A DNA stretch of 64,000 nucleotides from CAITZA01 sp937915285 (GTDB lineage Bacteria; Desulfobacterota; Desulfomonilia; Desulfomonilales; Desulfomonilaceae), in NCBI GenBank assembly GCA_036821825.1, contig DAISIV010000006.1:51515-115514 (forward strand), read 5' to 3'. Shown in pieces: positions 50,178-58,526 of this stretch. The notes under the pieces are model-generated. The model saw only the letters and a program-made list of their open reading frames with translations, had not been told where the DNA came from and did no database searches. Position numbers and translations under genes: made by a program. Each line of letters begins with the position of its first letter. Position 1 is the first letter of the stretch.

Positions 50178-50376
50178 AAAAAGCAAACAGGTTTTACCTC
50201 ATGGTGGTTTTCCAGAACATGTTTTTATGCCTCCGGTCTATTAGCTGGAGTTTTAACCCTTGGACTGGTTAATGAACAACAAGAACTCTAATGGCTCAAA
50301 AAATTGATGCGAATCTTCAAATCACTGTTGCCTGACTCGGTTCCGTTATCGGGATGCCGGTTTGGAGGCGTGCAAG

Positions 50377-51084
50377 ATGAATGCGGTGACACATCATTTC
50401 GGGGCATCTCTTTTAAAGTCGATATCGGCCATTCCGAGGCTGCGATGCCTCAGACTGGCGATAGCCGGTATTCATTTCAGGGTGGACGCAGTCAGCCTGG
50501 TCCACGATCACATCTGGGACAACACCTCTCTGGTCCTGCATAGGGCCTTACGCCATTACCTGAAGGATGGCGATCATGTGCTCGACCTTGGAACAGGCCA
50601 CATTGGTCTGCTTGCGATTTATTGCGCAAGGATCAGGGAGGTTAAGGTCCTAGCGGTAGACATCAACCCGGAATTCATTGAAAACGCCCGAATAGTGGCC
50701 ATGGCCAGCCTCGCTCAAGGGATCGAATTCAGACAGAGCGACTGGTTTTCGAATGTCGATGGGAATTTTGACGTTATTTTCGGGAATGTGCCATACATTC
50801 CGACCCAGATCGGTGAAACACAGGTTTATTCTCATGACCATCCCGAAATCTGGGATGGAGGGTTTGACGGCCTGAACGCGGCTCGAAACGTTATAAGAGA
50901 GGCCCCTGAATATCTCAGTGATCACGGACTACTGTTGCTTGGCTTGGACACAGGGTTCGTGTCGGACCTATCCATGGCACAAATTATAGAAAACTCGCGG
51001 GATCTCGAACTTCAGGAAATTATCAGGTCATGGATCTCCAGCAGCGAGGTTTTTGTCATCAAGCTCAAACATCACGCTCACTGA
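50377..51084 (+). CDS. Class I SAM-dependent methyltransferase, HemK-like
   Basis: A 235-residue methyltransferase. Motif I is VLDLGTGHIGLLAI, the acidic loop is VLAVDINPEFIENA, and motif IV is FGNVPYIP, close to the NPPY motif of amide-N and glutamine methyltransferases (HemK/PrmB) with Val for the first Pro. The ATG at 50377 has GGAGG nine bases upstream. The target is unknown. The stop lies inside a TGAGGC/GCCTCA hairpin shared with the end of the convergent amidohydrolase gene. Confidence 0.85.
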   Translation: MNAVTHHFGASLLKSISAIPRLRCLRLAIAGIHFRVDAVSLVHDHIWDNTSLVLHRALRHYLKDGDHVLDLGTGHIGLLAIYCARIREVKVLAVDINPEFIENARIVAMASLAQGIEFRQSDWFSNVDGNFDVIFGNVPYIPTQIGETQVYSHDHPEIWDGGFDGLNAARNVIREAPEYLSDHGLLLLGLDTGFVSDLSMAQIIENSRDLELQEIIRSWISSSEVFVIKLKHHAH

Positions 51085-51103
51085 GGCCTGCATTTCAAAA
51101 GCC

Positions 51104-51970
51104 TCATGCCATTTTGAGAAGCCTCAGAGCGTTGTTTCGAAAAACATTTTCCCGATCGGTTTCCGAAAAACCTGCGTCACGCAAAAGAGAATCCACAATG
51201 GCTATCTCTTCGCTATGGGTGAACCACGGCCAGTCTGTGCCGAAAAGAATGTTTGATGAACCGTGGATTTTTAGCAGTTCCACAAATTGGGCCCTCTCGA
51301 GAGTATGGGCGGCGTTGGATGTGTCAAGGTAAAAGTTGGACGCTGGTTGAAGATGTTTTTTCAGATCATCGAAATCGGCCATAAGTCCGCCCATGTGGGC
51401 TCCCACGAAATTTATTCCAGGATATGCTGGATAAACTTCAGATAGCCGATCAGGGGTTGTCAGATGGTTGGGTTCCGCTCCAAAACCTTTGTCGGCCTTG
51501 CAGAAAGTGTCGAAAACAACTGTTGGGACAATCCCCATTCTTTTTGCGTAGTTTTGGATAATGGCGAGCATTTTTGATGATTCCGGGGATAACAAATCAA
51601 ACTTTTGAGAAAAACTCGAGAATTTGAATCCTCGAATTCCTCTCTCAAGGGTCCTCTGAACTTCGCTTTCATAATCATTCATCTCGGGATGCAGGGTCGC
51701 AAATGTCAGGATCCTGTCATAGCGTTGACTGATCTCATAGAATCGATCATTGATCTTGCGAGCCTTATCAGCGGAGGCGCTTGGAAGTGTCACGCAAAAT
51801 AAAAAGCCGTTGTCTTTAAGTGACTGCTCAAGATGTGAGGGCTTCATTCTTAATCGCGCTTCAGCGACTCTCAGGTTCAACGCTTTTGCAACAGTAGCCT
51901 TGCTTTCAATGTTGTCAAAAATTTGAGGTGTGAAGATATGGGAATGAAAGTCAACAAACATTAAAGACAT
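51104..51970 (-). CDS. Amidohydrolase-2 family metal-dependent hydrolase/decarboxylase
   Basis: A 288-residue TIM-barrel enzyme of the ACMSD/amidohydrolase-2 kind. The metal-binding HxH is VDFHSHIF near the N terminus; further ligands are in VGAHMGG and the late Asp in ILFGTDWPW. Members decarboxylate aromatic or keto acids or hydrolyse lactone-like rings. It lies 270 bases downstream of the CoA ligase operon on the same strand, but a hairpin separates them, so joint regulation is uncertain. Confidence 0.88.
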   Translation of the reverse strand: MSLMFVDFHSHIFTPQIFDNIESKATVAKALNLRVAEARLRMKPSHLEQSLKDNGFLFCVTLPSASADKARKINDRFYEISQRYDRILTFATLHPEMNDYESEVQRTLERGIRGFKFSSFSQKFDLLSPESSKMLAIIQNYAKRMGIVPTVVFDTFCKADKGFGAEPNHLTTPDRLSEVYPAYPGINFVGAHMGGLMADFDDLKKHLQPASNFYLDTSNAAHTLERAQFVELLKIHGSSNILFGTDWPWFTHSEEIAIVDSLLRDAGFSETDRENVFRNNALRLLKMA

Positions 51971-52188
51971 TATTAATTCAAGCGCTCCCTGAGTTACTTA
52001 AAACTGGGTCTAACCGTCTTCCCAACTATATCGCATGAGTCTTATGTTTTGTAGCGTGTAGCCTCCATTAAATTCATCTCTGCCTACCGAGATGTTGCCG
52101 AGGCATTAAAATCCTTGGTTCTTCATTCGGGGTTATCCGGGAGTCACGACGCAGCAGAATACGTGCCTAAAGGATATTTTTATATTGG

Positions 52189-52224
52189 TTGAGAGACCTT
52201 TGTGACCTGCACAATGTCTCTCAA
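52189..52224 (-). terminator. Terminator-like hairpin after the CoA ligase operon
   Basis: Perfect 9-base arms TTGAGAGAC (52189-52197) and GTCTCTCAA (52216-52224) lie 15 bases past the ligase stop on the minus strand. No T-run follows, only an AT-rich stretch. It marks the probable end of the TetR-dehydrogenase-ligase operon. Confidence 0.5.
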
Positions 52225-52238
52225 CATTCACAAGCTGC

Positions 52239-53906
52239 TTATATCTTTTCTAATAAACCCTGATCTGCATCTTCTGTCGCCTGTTGCTTTACCTTGTAAT
52301 GAATCTTTTTGCCCGTCGCTGTTAGAGGCAGTTGCTCTACAAAACGGTAGTATTTTGGTCTTTTGTAGCGAGCCAGCATGGGATGGTCCCGGCAAAATTC
52401 GTCGAGTTGTGATGCCGTCAAGGAAGGATCTCTTTTCACAACGTATGCGACTACAACTTCGCCCCATTTTTCATGGGGCATTCCGACCACGACATTTTCC
52501 TGAACCTGCGGACATTCATTAATAGCTTCTTCAACCTGCACTGGCTGAATGTTTTCGCCACCGGAAATAATCATGTCGTCCTTCCTACCCACAATGCTCA
52601 CGAATTCAGCTTCATTCCATGTGCCCAGGTCCCCTATATATAACCAGCCCTTGTAAAATTTCTTTTTTGCCTCGTCAGCCTTGTTTATGTAGTCATAAGC
52701 ACACTTGCCAACAGGCTTGACGATTACCTCACCAACCTCCATGCCGTCTTTGGGAACAAAATCATCGGGTTCAGCCAGACGGTCACCGTATAATTTTACA
52801 ACCGCCACATCGTCGTCCGTACATGATCTGCCTGCGGAACCTGCCATGTCAGGAAGATCGTAAGGTCTTAGGAAAGTATTCCAGAAAGCCTCTGTAGATC
52901 CGTAGCCATTAAAAATATTGGGGGTTAAGATCTCCTGGAATTCAATGCAGCTTTGCTTTTCCAGCGGAGCCCCCATTGTAATGATGCCTTTGAGTTTTGA
53001 GAGGTCTCTAGGACTGGCCTTCTGTTCCTCGCACAACCCTTTTAATGTGACCGGCGCTCCTATCAGGAACGTGATGCCATATTTTTCTGCGGAATCAAGA
53101 ACTACCTTTGGATCAAATTCTCTAAGGATGACAGCTTCTGCTCCACAGTAAAAGACAGGGTTAGGACCCCCGGAGTACAAACCTCCCCTGTGAAACCAGG
53201 GTGTCATGTTCATCGTTTTGTCTTTGGGAGATAAGGGGAAATGCATTATTACATCATGAGCGCTTAATATGTCATTAATATTATTGATGGGAACCCCCTT
53301 AGGCATACCTGTTGTTCCAGATGTATACAGCCTGGTGGTCTCGTCGTAGATGTGAGTAGGTCGCCTAATTCCTGGGTCATCCTCAGATCTGCCGGATAAA
53401 TATTCATCGTAAGATATGGCCCCATCTATGGGTGTGTTTGAACCGAAAACATCGACCATAACGACTCTATCTGGCTTGTGAGATGACCTGGAAAGGGCAC
53501 TTTCCACGACGTTCGAAATGGCTGAGTCGTAGAAGAAAACCTTGGGCTTGCTGTCCTCGAGAATGTATGAGGTTTCTCCATAAGACAATCGAAAATTGAT
53601 TGGGCAATTTATGGCTCCAATCTTCTGAGGGGCTAGATAAAGAACGCCAAATTCTGCGCAATTATAAAGCTGATACATCACTACATCATTTTTCTTGACC
53701 CCGTCTGCCAGTAAAGCATTGGCTAGTTTATTTGATTCGCTCTCCAAATCACTGTATGTCCACACTTTGTTTCTAAGCGGACATGTTATTGCGAGATTTG
53801 CTTTGTAGCGGTGAGTGTTTCTACGGAACCCTTCGATATATGTAAACTCATTTTCAAAGGTGTCTTTGAACATTGTCACATCATAAGTTAAGTCTAGCTG
53901 ATTCAT
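52239..53906 (-). CDS. AMP-forming acyl-CoA synthetase, possibly an alicyclic or aromatic acid ligase
   Basis: A 555-residue ANL-superfamily ligase activating a carboxylic acid to its CoA ester with ATP. The P-loop is LYTSGTTGMPKGVP, motif A5 is NGYGSTEAFW, A7 is WLYIGDLGTW and the A10 Lys is in PLTATGKKIHYKV. There is no membrane anchor. It is the last gene of a minus-strand operon with two acyl-CoA dehydrogenases and a TetR regulator, the arrangement expected for feeding an acid into dehydrogenation at the CoA level. From that context a cyclohexane carboxylate-type substrate is proposed; long-chain fatty acids are the alternative. Confidence 0.9.
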   Translation of the reverse strand: MNQLDLTYDVTMFKDTFENEFTYIEGFRRNTHRYKANLAITCPLRNKVWTYSDLESESNKLANALLADGVKKNDVVMYQLYNCAEFGVLYLAPQKIGAINCPINFRLSYGETSYILEDSKPKVFFYDSAISNVVESALSRSSHKPDRVVMVDVFGSNTPIDGAISYDEYLSGRSEDDPGIRRPTHIYDETTRLYTSGTTGMPKGVPINNINDILSAHDVIMHFPLSPKDKTMNMTPWFHRGGLYSGGPNPVFYCGAEAVILREFDPKVVLDSAEKYGITFLIGAPVTLKGLCEEQKASPRDLSKLKGIITMGAPLEKQSCIEFQEILTPNIFNGYGSTEAFWNTFLRPYDLPDMAGSAGRSCTDDDVAVVKLYGDRLAEPDDFVPKDGMEVGEVIVKPVGKCAYDYINKADEAKKKFYKGWLYIGDLGTWNEAEFVSIVGRKDDMIISGGENIQPVQVEEAINECPQVQENVVVGMPHEKWGEVVVAYVVKRDPSLTASQLDEFCRDHPMLARYKRPKYYRFVEQLPLTATGKKIHYKVKQQATEDADQGLLEKI

Positions 53907-54078
53907 CTATGGTTGCTCCCTTAATAATCTGTTTGGGGTGTGGTTAAAAAATTTGTCAATTCCAAGTTAGACCAATCAACCTAGCCTAGGGCCAATACTA
54001 TCTTGAAGCCTATTGCCCAACCCACCGAAAGAATATAGGCCGGGGAACCGCCCCGAATATGCGTCATGAAAAAATGCT

Positions 54079-55224
54079 TCAAACTGCCAGCAGACTTCTT
54101 CCAGCCACCAGCCTCATTATCTGGTTTGTCCCTGTATATATCTGGGTTAGCTTTGCATCTCTCATCATTCTTTCTACCGGGTAGTCCTTCATGTAACCAT
54201 AGCCACCCATTACCTGCACCGCATCAGTGGTAACTCGCATGGCCGTGTCTGAAGCGAGGCATTTTGCCAAAGCTGCATAAGTGCCTGCGCTCTTATCTTG
54301 ACCTTCATCAAACATCATGGCTGCCTTATGAGTTAGCAATCTGGAGGATTCCACTCCGGCTACCATGTCTGCGATCATGAACTGAATAGGGCTGAGAGCC
54401 GCTATTGGTTTGTCAAACTGAATCCTCTCCCGGGAATAATTTATTGCAAGATCAATCGCGCCCTGAGCTATCCCCACCGCTTGAGACGCACAGAAAAGTC
54501 TGCTCATTGATAGGGTTTTCATGAGGTTTGCAAACCCTTCTCCCTCTGCTCCCAAGAGGTTTTCCGCCGGCACTTCCATGTCTTCAAAATATAACTCGGA
54601 ATTGATAGAACCCCTCATACCCATCTTGTTCTCATTCTTGCCATACACTAGTCCCGGGAAAGTCTTTTCAACAATAAAAGCGCTTATGCCTCGGGCCTTC
54701 TTAGAGGAATCAGTGTAAGCGTAAAGCACAAAGAAATCGGCCACCGAACCATTAGTGATGAAACACTTTTGACCGTTTATGACATATTTGTCACCCTTTC
54801 GGACCGCTGTGGTCCTCATGGACAAGATGTCCGATCCAGCCGATGGCTCTGTAGCTGCGAGGGCCGTCAATTGCTTCGAATCGCCAGAAAGCCGTTCCAG
54901 GAATCGCTGTTTTTGTAGTTCATTTCCACTATGGACGATAGGCAGCATCCCGTCCGCCTGGGCTATCAAAAGAAGAGCCGATGCAGCGCAGACCTTGGAA
55001 ATTTCTTCCAGAATCATTGAGAAAACTACATATCCAACCTCGACCCCACCATACTCTGATGGTAGCAATGGGGTCAGAAGACCGTTGTCTGCAAAAACTT
55101 TTACGGCATGGTGAGGGAAACCGGCAGTTTCGTCCAACTCAGCCGCTCTCGGCGAAATTTCCTTTGAAGCTATCCTACGAACAGTGTCAATGATCATTCT
55201 CTGTTCTTCATCGAGTTTGAACAC
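54079..55224 (-). CDS. Acyl-CoA dehydrogenase with Asp91/Thr364, cyclohex-1-ene-1-carboxyl-CoA dehydrogenase-like
   Basis: A 381-residue FAD enzyme of the ACAD family. Signature 1 is ALAATEPSAGSDI and the C-terminal signature region is QVMGGYGYMKDYPVERMMRDAK (split here). The motif that normally holds the catalytic Glu (IYEGTNQI) reads IYTGTNQI, so Glu is Thr364. At residue 91 there is an Asp (IAQADGMLP). As I recall, cyclohex-1-ene-1-carboxyl-CoA dehydrogenase of Geobacter has exactly this change: an Asp91 base and no Glu, allowing 1,4-elimination to the diene-CoA and benzoyl-CoA. The paired gene upstream keeps the Glu. It ends 172 bases before the ligase start. Confidence 0.9.
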   Translation of the reverse strand: MFKLDEEQRMIIDTVRRIASKEISPRAAELDETAGFPHHAVKVFADNGLLTPLLPSEYGGVEVGYVVFSMILEEISKVCAASALLLIAQADGMLPIVHSGNELQKQRFLERLSGDSKQLTALAATEPSAGSDILSMRTTAVRKGDKYVINGQKCFITNGSVADFFVLYAYTDSSKKARGISAFIVEKTFPGLVYGKNENKMGMRGSINSELYFEDMEVPAENLLGAEGEGFANLMKTLSMSRLFCASQAVGIAQGAIDLAINYSRERIQFDKPIAALSPIQFMIADMVAGVESSRLLTHKAAMMFDEGQDKSAGTYAALAKCLASDTAMRVTTDAVQVMGGYGYMKDYPVERMMRDAKLTQIYTGTNQIMRLVAGRSLLAV

Positions 55225-55269
55225 GTTAAAGCCTCCACCTTAAAATTAATTATTGTTGACCGACAAAGT

Positions 55270-56436
55270 TTAGAACTTGAAATGAGTTTCCTTAAGTAGT
55301 TCTCTTGCAATTACAAGCCGCTGTATCTGGTTACTCCCCTCGAAGATTTGGGTCAGTTTTGCATCTCTGAACATGCGTTCCACTGAAAAATCTTTCATGT
55401 ATCCGTACCCGCCGAGGACCTGAACAGCGTCTGTGGCAATTTTCATTGCGGCATCGCTAGCGAAACATTTGGCCATTGACGCCAGTTTCGTGTTGGGAAG
55501 ATTCTGGTCATAGAGCGCTGCGGCGCGATACACTAACCCGCGACTGGCCTCTATCAAAGTCGCACTATCTGCCAAAATCGCCTGCACCATTTGATGTTGC
55601 GCCAGGTATTTCCCGAATGTTTGTCTCTCGGTAGCGTATCTAAGCATTACATCAAAGGCCCCTTCAGCTATGCCCAAGGCCTGTGCCCCCACCGCTGGTC
55701 GAGACATGTCAAAGTCCTTCATCGCTAAAAGAAAACCTTTCCCCTCTTCACCCAACAAATGACTCTCGGGAACTCGGACTTCATCCAAAAAAACTTCAGT
55801 AGTATTTGAACCGCGCTGACCAAGCTTATTTTCGATTCTACCAATTGAAACGCCCGGCCTATCCCTCTCAACATAAAAAAATGACAAACCGGCGTGGCCT
55901 TTCTCTTTGGAGGTACGGGCTAAAACAGAATAGACCGACGCCACTCCTCCGTTTGTGGCAAAACATTTTTGACCACTGATCACATACTCATGTCCGTCTT
56001 TCACCGCGGTAGACTTGATTCTTGCCACGTCAGATCCTCCTGAAGGCTCTGTGACTAGATAACCAACTAGGAGGCGTTCATTGGCAATTCTTGTAAGGAC
56101 CTGCTCCCTCAGTTTTCCCTTTAGTCCATGCACTATCGGAAAGGACCCTACGGCCTGTATGATTAACAATAATGCTGACGCTGCGCAGTACCTGGCAATC
56201 TCTTCAACGCCTATGCATAGAGCAGTGCCCGTGTTTTTTTCGAGTCCCCCGTATTCAGGCGGCATAGCTAGTGTTAGCAACCCTAAATCCCAACAGAGGG
56301 ATTCCACTTCCCTATTGAACTCACCTCTTTCATCAATGCCCGCAGCCAGAGGATAAACCCTCTCCTTGGCCGCCTTACCCACCGAGTCTCGAAGCAGTGA
56401 AAGTTCCTCCGTTCCATCAAATTCGTGCTGATTCAT
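55270..56436 (-). CDS. Acyl-CoA dehydrogenase, cyclohexanecarboxyl-CoA dehydrogenase-like
   Basis: A 388-residue ACAD with the canonical base present: IFEGSNQI holds Glu366. Other motifs are YLVTEPSGGSDVARI and QVLGGYGYMKDFSVERM. The position equal to Asp91 of its neighbour is Val (IIQAVGSFP). The ATG at 56436 (MNQHEFDGTEEL) has AGGAGG six bases upstream; the longer frame to 56535 overlaps the TetR gene and is not needed. In the alicyclic pathway it would introduce the first double bond, converting the saturated ring CoA ester to the 1-ene for the downstream dehydrogenase. It lies 49 bases after the TetR stop. Confidence 0.9.
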   Translation of the reverse strand: MNQHEFDGTEELSLLRDSVGKAAKERVYPLAAGIDERGEFNREVESLCWDLGLLTLAMPPEYGGLEKNTGTALCIGVEEIARYCAASALLLIIQAVGSFPIVHGLKGKLREQVLTRIANERLLVGYLVTEPSGGSDVARIKSTAVKDGHEYVISGQKCFATNGGVASVYSVLARTSKEKGHAGLSFFYVERDRPGVSIGRIENKLGQRGSNTTEVFLDEVRVPESHLLGEEGKGFLLAMKDFDMSRPAVGAQALGIAEGAFDVMLRYATERQTFGKYLAQHQMVQAILADSATLIEASRGLVYRAAALYDQNLPNTKLASMAKCFASDAAMKIATDAVQVLGGYGYMKDFSVERMFRDAKLTQIFEGSNQIQRLVIARELLKETHFKF

Positions 56437-56485
56437 GGTCCTCCTTACCTTTTCATAATTTTTTTCCAGACGCCCTTTTACTGAC

Positions 56486-57220
56486 CTACATCCTGTCATT
56501 AGAATCACACTCTGTAAGTGCTTTTGTTTGGTCATTATTTAACGGGCTATTCTGGGTGGTTTGTGACAATTTTGTATAGTTGGCCTGAAGCCCTTCAATT
56601 ATGGCTTCGCACAGGATGTTGCCTGAAATTTGTTCGTCGAAATCCCTGTAAAAAACTGCGGGCCTCATGCAGGCTCGCTCAATACTGCCAATGATTATGT
56701 CCCTCATACATGACAAGGGTATGTCCTGTCGAAATTCCCCCTCATCCATCCCTTTAATGATGATCTCGTTGATAAGTTTTGAGTATTTCTTTGCCAGTTC
56801 GTAGGCTTCACTATCAAAGTAGGCAGGATGATTTCTCACTTCCAACAGAAGTATCCTGGAAAAGACCTGATTTTTCCTGTGAAAACCTACCGTGCCATCG
56901 ATCAGTGTTTTTAGCTTGTTGATTGACCCGTTGGTTTTGCTGACGTCAATCTCAATTTGGGAAAGATAGGTCCTGAAATATTCCGCAAGTATTTTGTGGA
57001 GAAGACCTCTCTTATCCTTGAAGTACCTGTAAATGAGAGCTTCGTTTACCCCCGCTTCTCTGGATATTTCGGCCGTGGTGACTGAATTGAAATTCTTTTT
57101 TTCGAGAAGACGCCTCATCGCCTGCATTATTCGAATCCCACCGTTGGGAAGTGGTATTCCATTTGAATCTTTGGTCTGGAGCAAAATATCTGTTGAATTC
57201 GAGGCAGGACTTTTTACCAT
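56486..57220 (-). CDS. TetR-family regulator of the acyl-CoA dehydrogenase operon
   Basis: A 244-residue repressor. The HTH occupies about residues 25-72 (GIRIMQAMRRLLEKKNFNSVTTAEISREAGVNEALIYRYFKDKRGLL, in parts). The C-terminal domain has AcrR/FadR-type helices. A 30-residue C-terminal tail is polar and probably disordered. It heads the operon; a perfect palindrome lies next to its promoter, so it should repress itself and the dehydrogenase-ligase genes, with release by an acyl-CoA intermediate as in other members. Confidence 0.92.
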   Translation of the reverse strand: MVKSPASNSTDILLQTKDSNGIPLPNGGIRIMQAMRRLLEKKNFNSVTTAEISREAGVNEALIYRYFKDKRGLLHKILAEYFRTYLSQIEIDVSKTNGSINKLKTLIDGTVGFHRKNQVFSRILLLEVRNHPAYFDSEAYELAKKYSKLINEIIIKGMDEGEFRQDIPLSCMRDIIIGSIERACMRPAVFYRDFDEQISGNILCEAIIEGLQANYTKLSQTTQNSPLNNDQTKALTECDSNDRM

Positions 57221-57236
57221 GATGACCGTCCAGAGT

Positions 57237-57283
57237 GTAAGTAAGTATTACTTACGATTTACACGAGAGGTCATCATTGTCAA
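57237..57283 (-). promoter_or_regulatory. Promoter and 19-bp operator of the dehydrogenase operon
   Basis: On the minus strand TTGACA (57283-57278) and TAAATC (57261-57256) are 16 bases apart. Directly downstream is a perfect palindrome, GTAAGTAA-GTA-TTACTTAC (57237-57255), with outer GTGTAA and TTACAC arms (57235-57240 and 57259-57264). The operator covers the expected transcription start, 17 bases upstream of the TetR ATG. Confidence 0.75.
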
Positions 57284-57401
57284 GTATTTTTTTGCCGAGA
57301 TCTTTTAATACGATTTGGTCCAGTTTGTCCGGAATCCGATTTGTAATTTTCGTATAGATTTTTCTGGTTCAACATTATGGGTATGGGTCTGTTCTTTTTA
57401 A

Positions 57402-58523
57402 TCATGCCATGGTTTCAATTGTCTTACGGAAGCGAGTTAGAGCCACGCAAAAGAAAATCGCGCCTATAGCCACAAGCCACGCGAATTGAGGCCATACCAA
57501 GTCCAATCCGGCTCCTCGATAGAGAATCCCCTGAGCCAGCATGACGAAATGGGTGTTCGGAGCAGCAAGCATGACGTTTTGAACCCACAGCGGCATACTT
57601 TCACGCGGGGTCGCTCCACCGGACAGCATTTGAAGAGGCAAGAGTATCAGCATCAGTAGCAGTCCCATCTGCGGCATGGAGCGCGCCACAGTCCCCAGGA
57701 ATATACCAATGGCCGTTGTAGCGAACAGGTGAAGGCTTGCTCCGAGAAGAAACAACGGAATGGATCCGTGAACAGGGACCTTAAGCAACCCCTTAACAAC
57801 AATGGTGAGCGAGACTGCGCAGGCCACTAACACGACCAGGCCCATCGACCAAACCTTGCTGGCCATTATTTCAAGCGGTGTTACAGGCATAACCAGCAAA
57901 TGCTCTATGGTCCCCCGCTCACGCTCCCGTATCAAGGCAGCTCCGGTTAGGACTATAGACAACATCGTGATCTGGTCTATCAGCTTCATCACTGACCCAA
58001 ACCATGACTTATTGAGATTGGGGTTGAATCTGACACGCAATGCCAGGTCAACAGGCAGTTGACTGTTAGAGCGGTAACGCTGAGCGAAAGACTGAACCTC
58101 CTGCGTCACAATCGACTGAATATAACCGCTGCCTGTGAACGCCTGGCTCATCCGAGTGGCGTCAATGTTTAGCTGCACACTCGGCTTGCGACCTGCCAGG
58201 ACATCTCGTTGAAAGTCCGGAGGTATGTTCAAGGCAAAGGTATCCAGCCCTTTGTCCATGCGTTCATCCATCTGAGCCTGGCTAATCAGTTTGGGCGCCA
58301 AAAAATAAGGAGGGTAAAAAGCTCCCACTATTCGCGTCGATAGAGGTGACTGGTCTTCATCGACAATTGCTATGGGGGCTTTCTGCAAAGTCTCCGGCAT
58401 AGCTTTGCCGGCTGTGTAAATAGATGCGGTGAAAGCAAACACAATAAACACAAGCATTACCGGGTCACGCGCAAGGCTCCACAACTCCTTGACACCTAGA
58501 CGAAAAACATTCTCAAACCTCAT
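57402..58523 (-). CDS. yhhJ: ABC exporter 2, ABC-2 permease (YhhJ-like)
   Basis: A 373-residue ABC-2 permease with one N-terminal segment (PVMLVFIVFAFTASIYTAG), a periplasmic domain (AIVDEDQSPLSTRI) and five C-terminal segments with the LIRERERGTIEHLLVMPV loop. It starts three bases after the RbbA-like gene, with AGGAGG overlapping that gene's stop, so the two are co-translated. It corresponds to E. coli yhhJ, third gene of the yhiI-rbbA-yhhJ order seen here. Confidence 0.9.
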   Translation of the reverse strand: MRFENVFRLGVKELWSLARDPVMLVFIVFAFTASIYTAGKAMPETLQKAPIAIVDEDQSPLSTRIVGAFYPPYFLAPKLISQAQMDERMDKGLDTFALNIPPDFQRDVLAGRKPSVQLNIDATRMSQAFTGSGYIQSIVTQEVQSFAQRYRSNSQLPVDLALRVRFNPNLNKSWFGSVMKLIDQITMLSIVLTGAALIRERERGTIEHLLVMPVTPLEIMASKVWSMGLVVLVACAVSLTIVVKGLLKVPVHGSIPLFLLGASLHLFATTAIGIFLGTVARSMPQMGLLLMLILLPLQMLSGGATPRESMPLWVQNVMLAAPNTHFVMLAQGILYRGAGLDLVWPQFAWLVAIGAIFFCVALTRFRKTIETMA

Positions 58524-58526
58524 GGA

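Noticed and set aside
54079..55224. Reading Thr364 as a sign of an inactive acyl-CoA dehydrogenase
   Set aside because: The rest of the active site and FAD motifs are intact, and Asp91 offers an alternative base known in a related enzyme.
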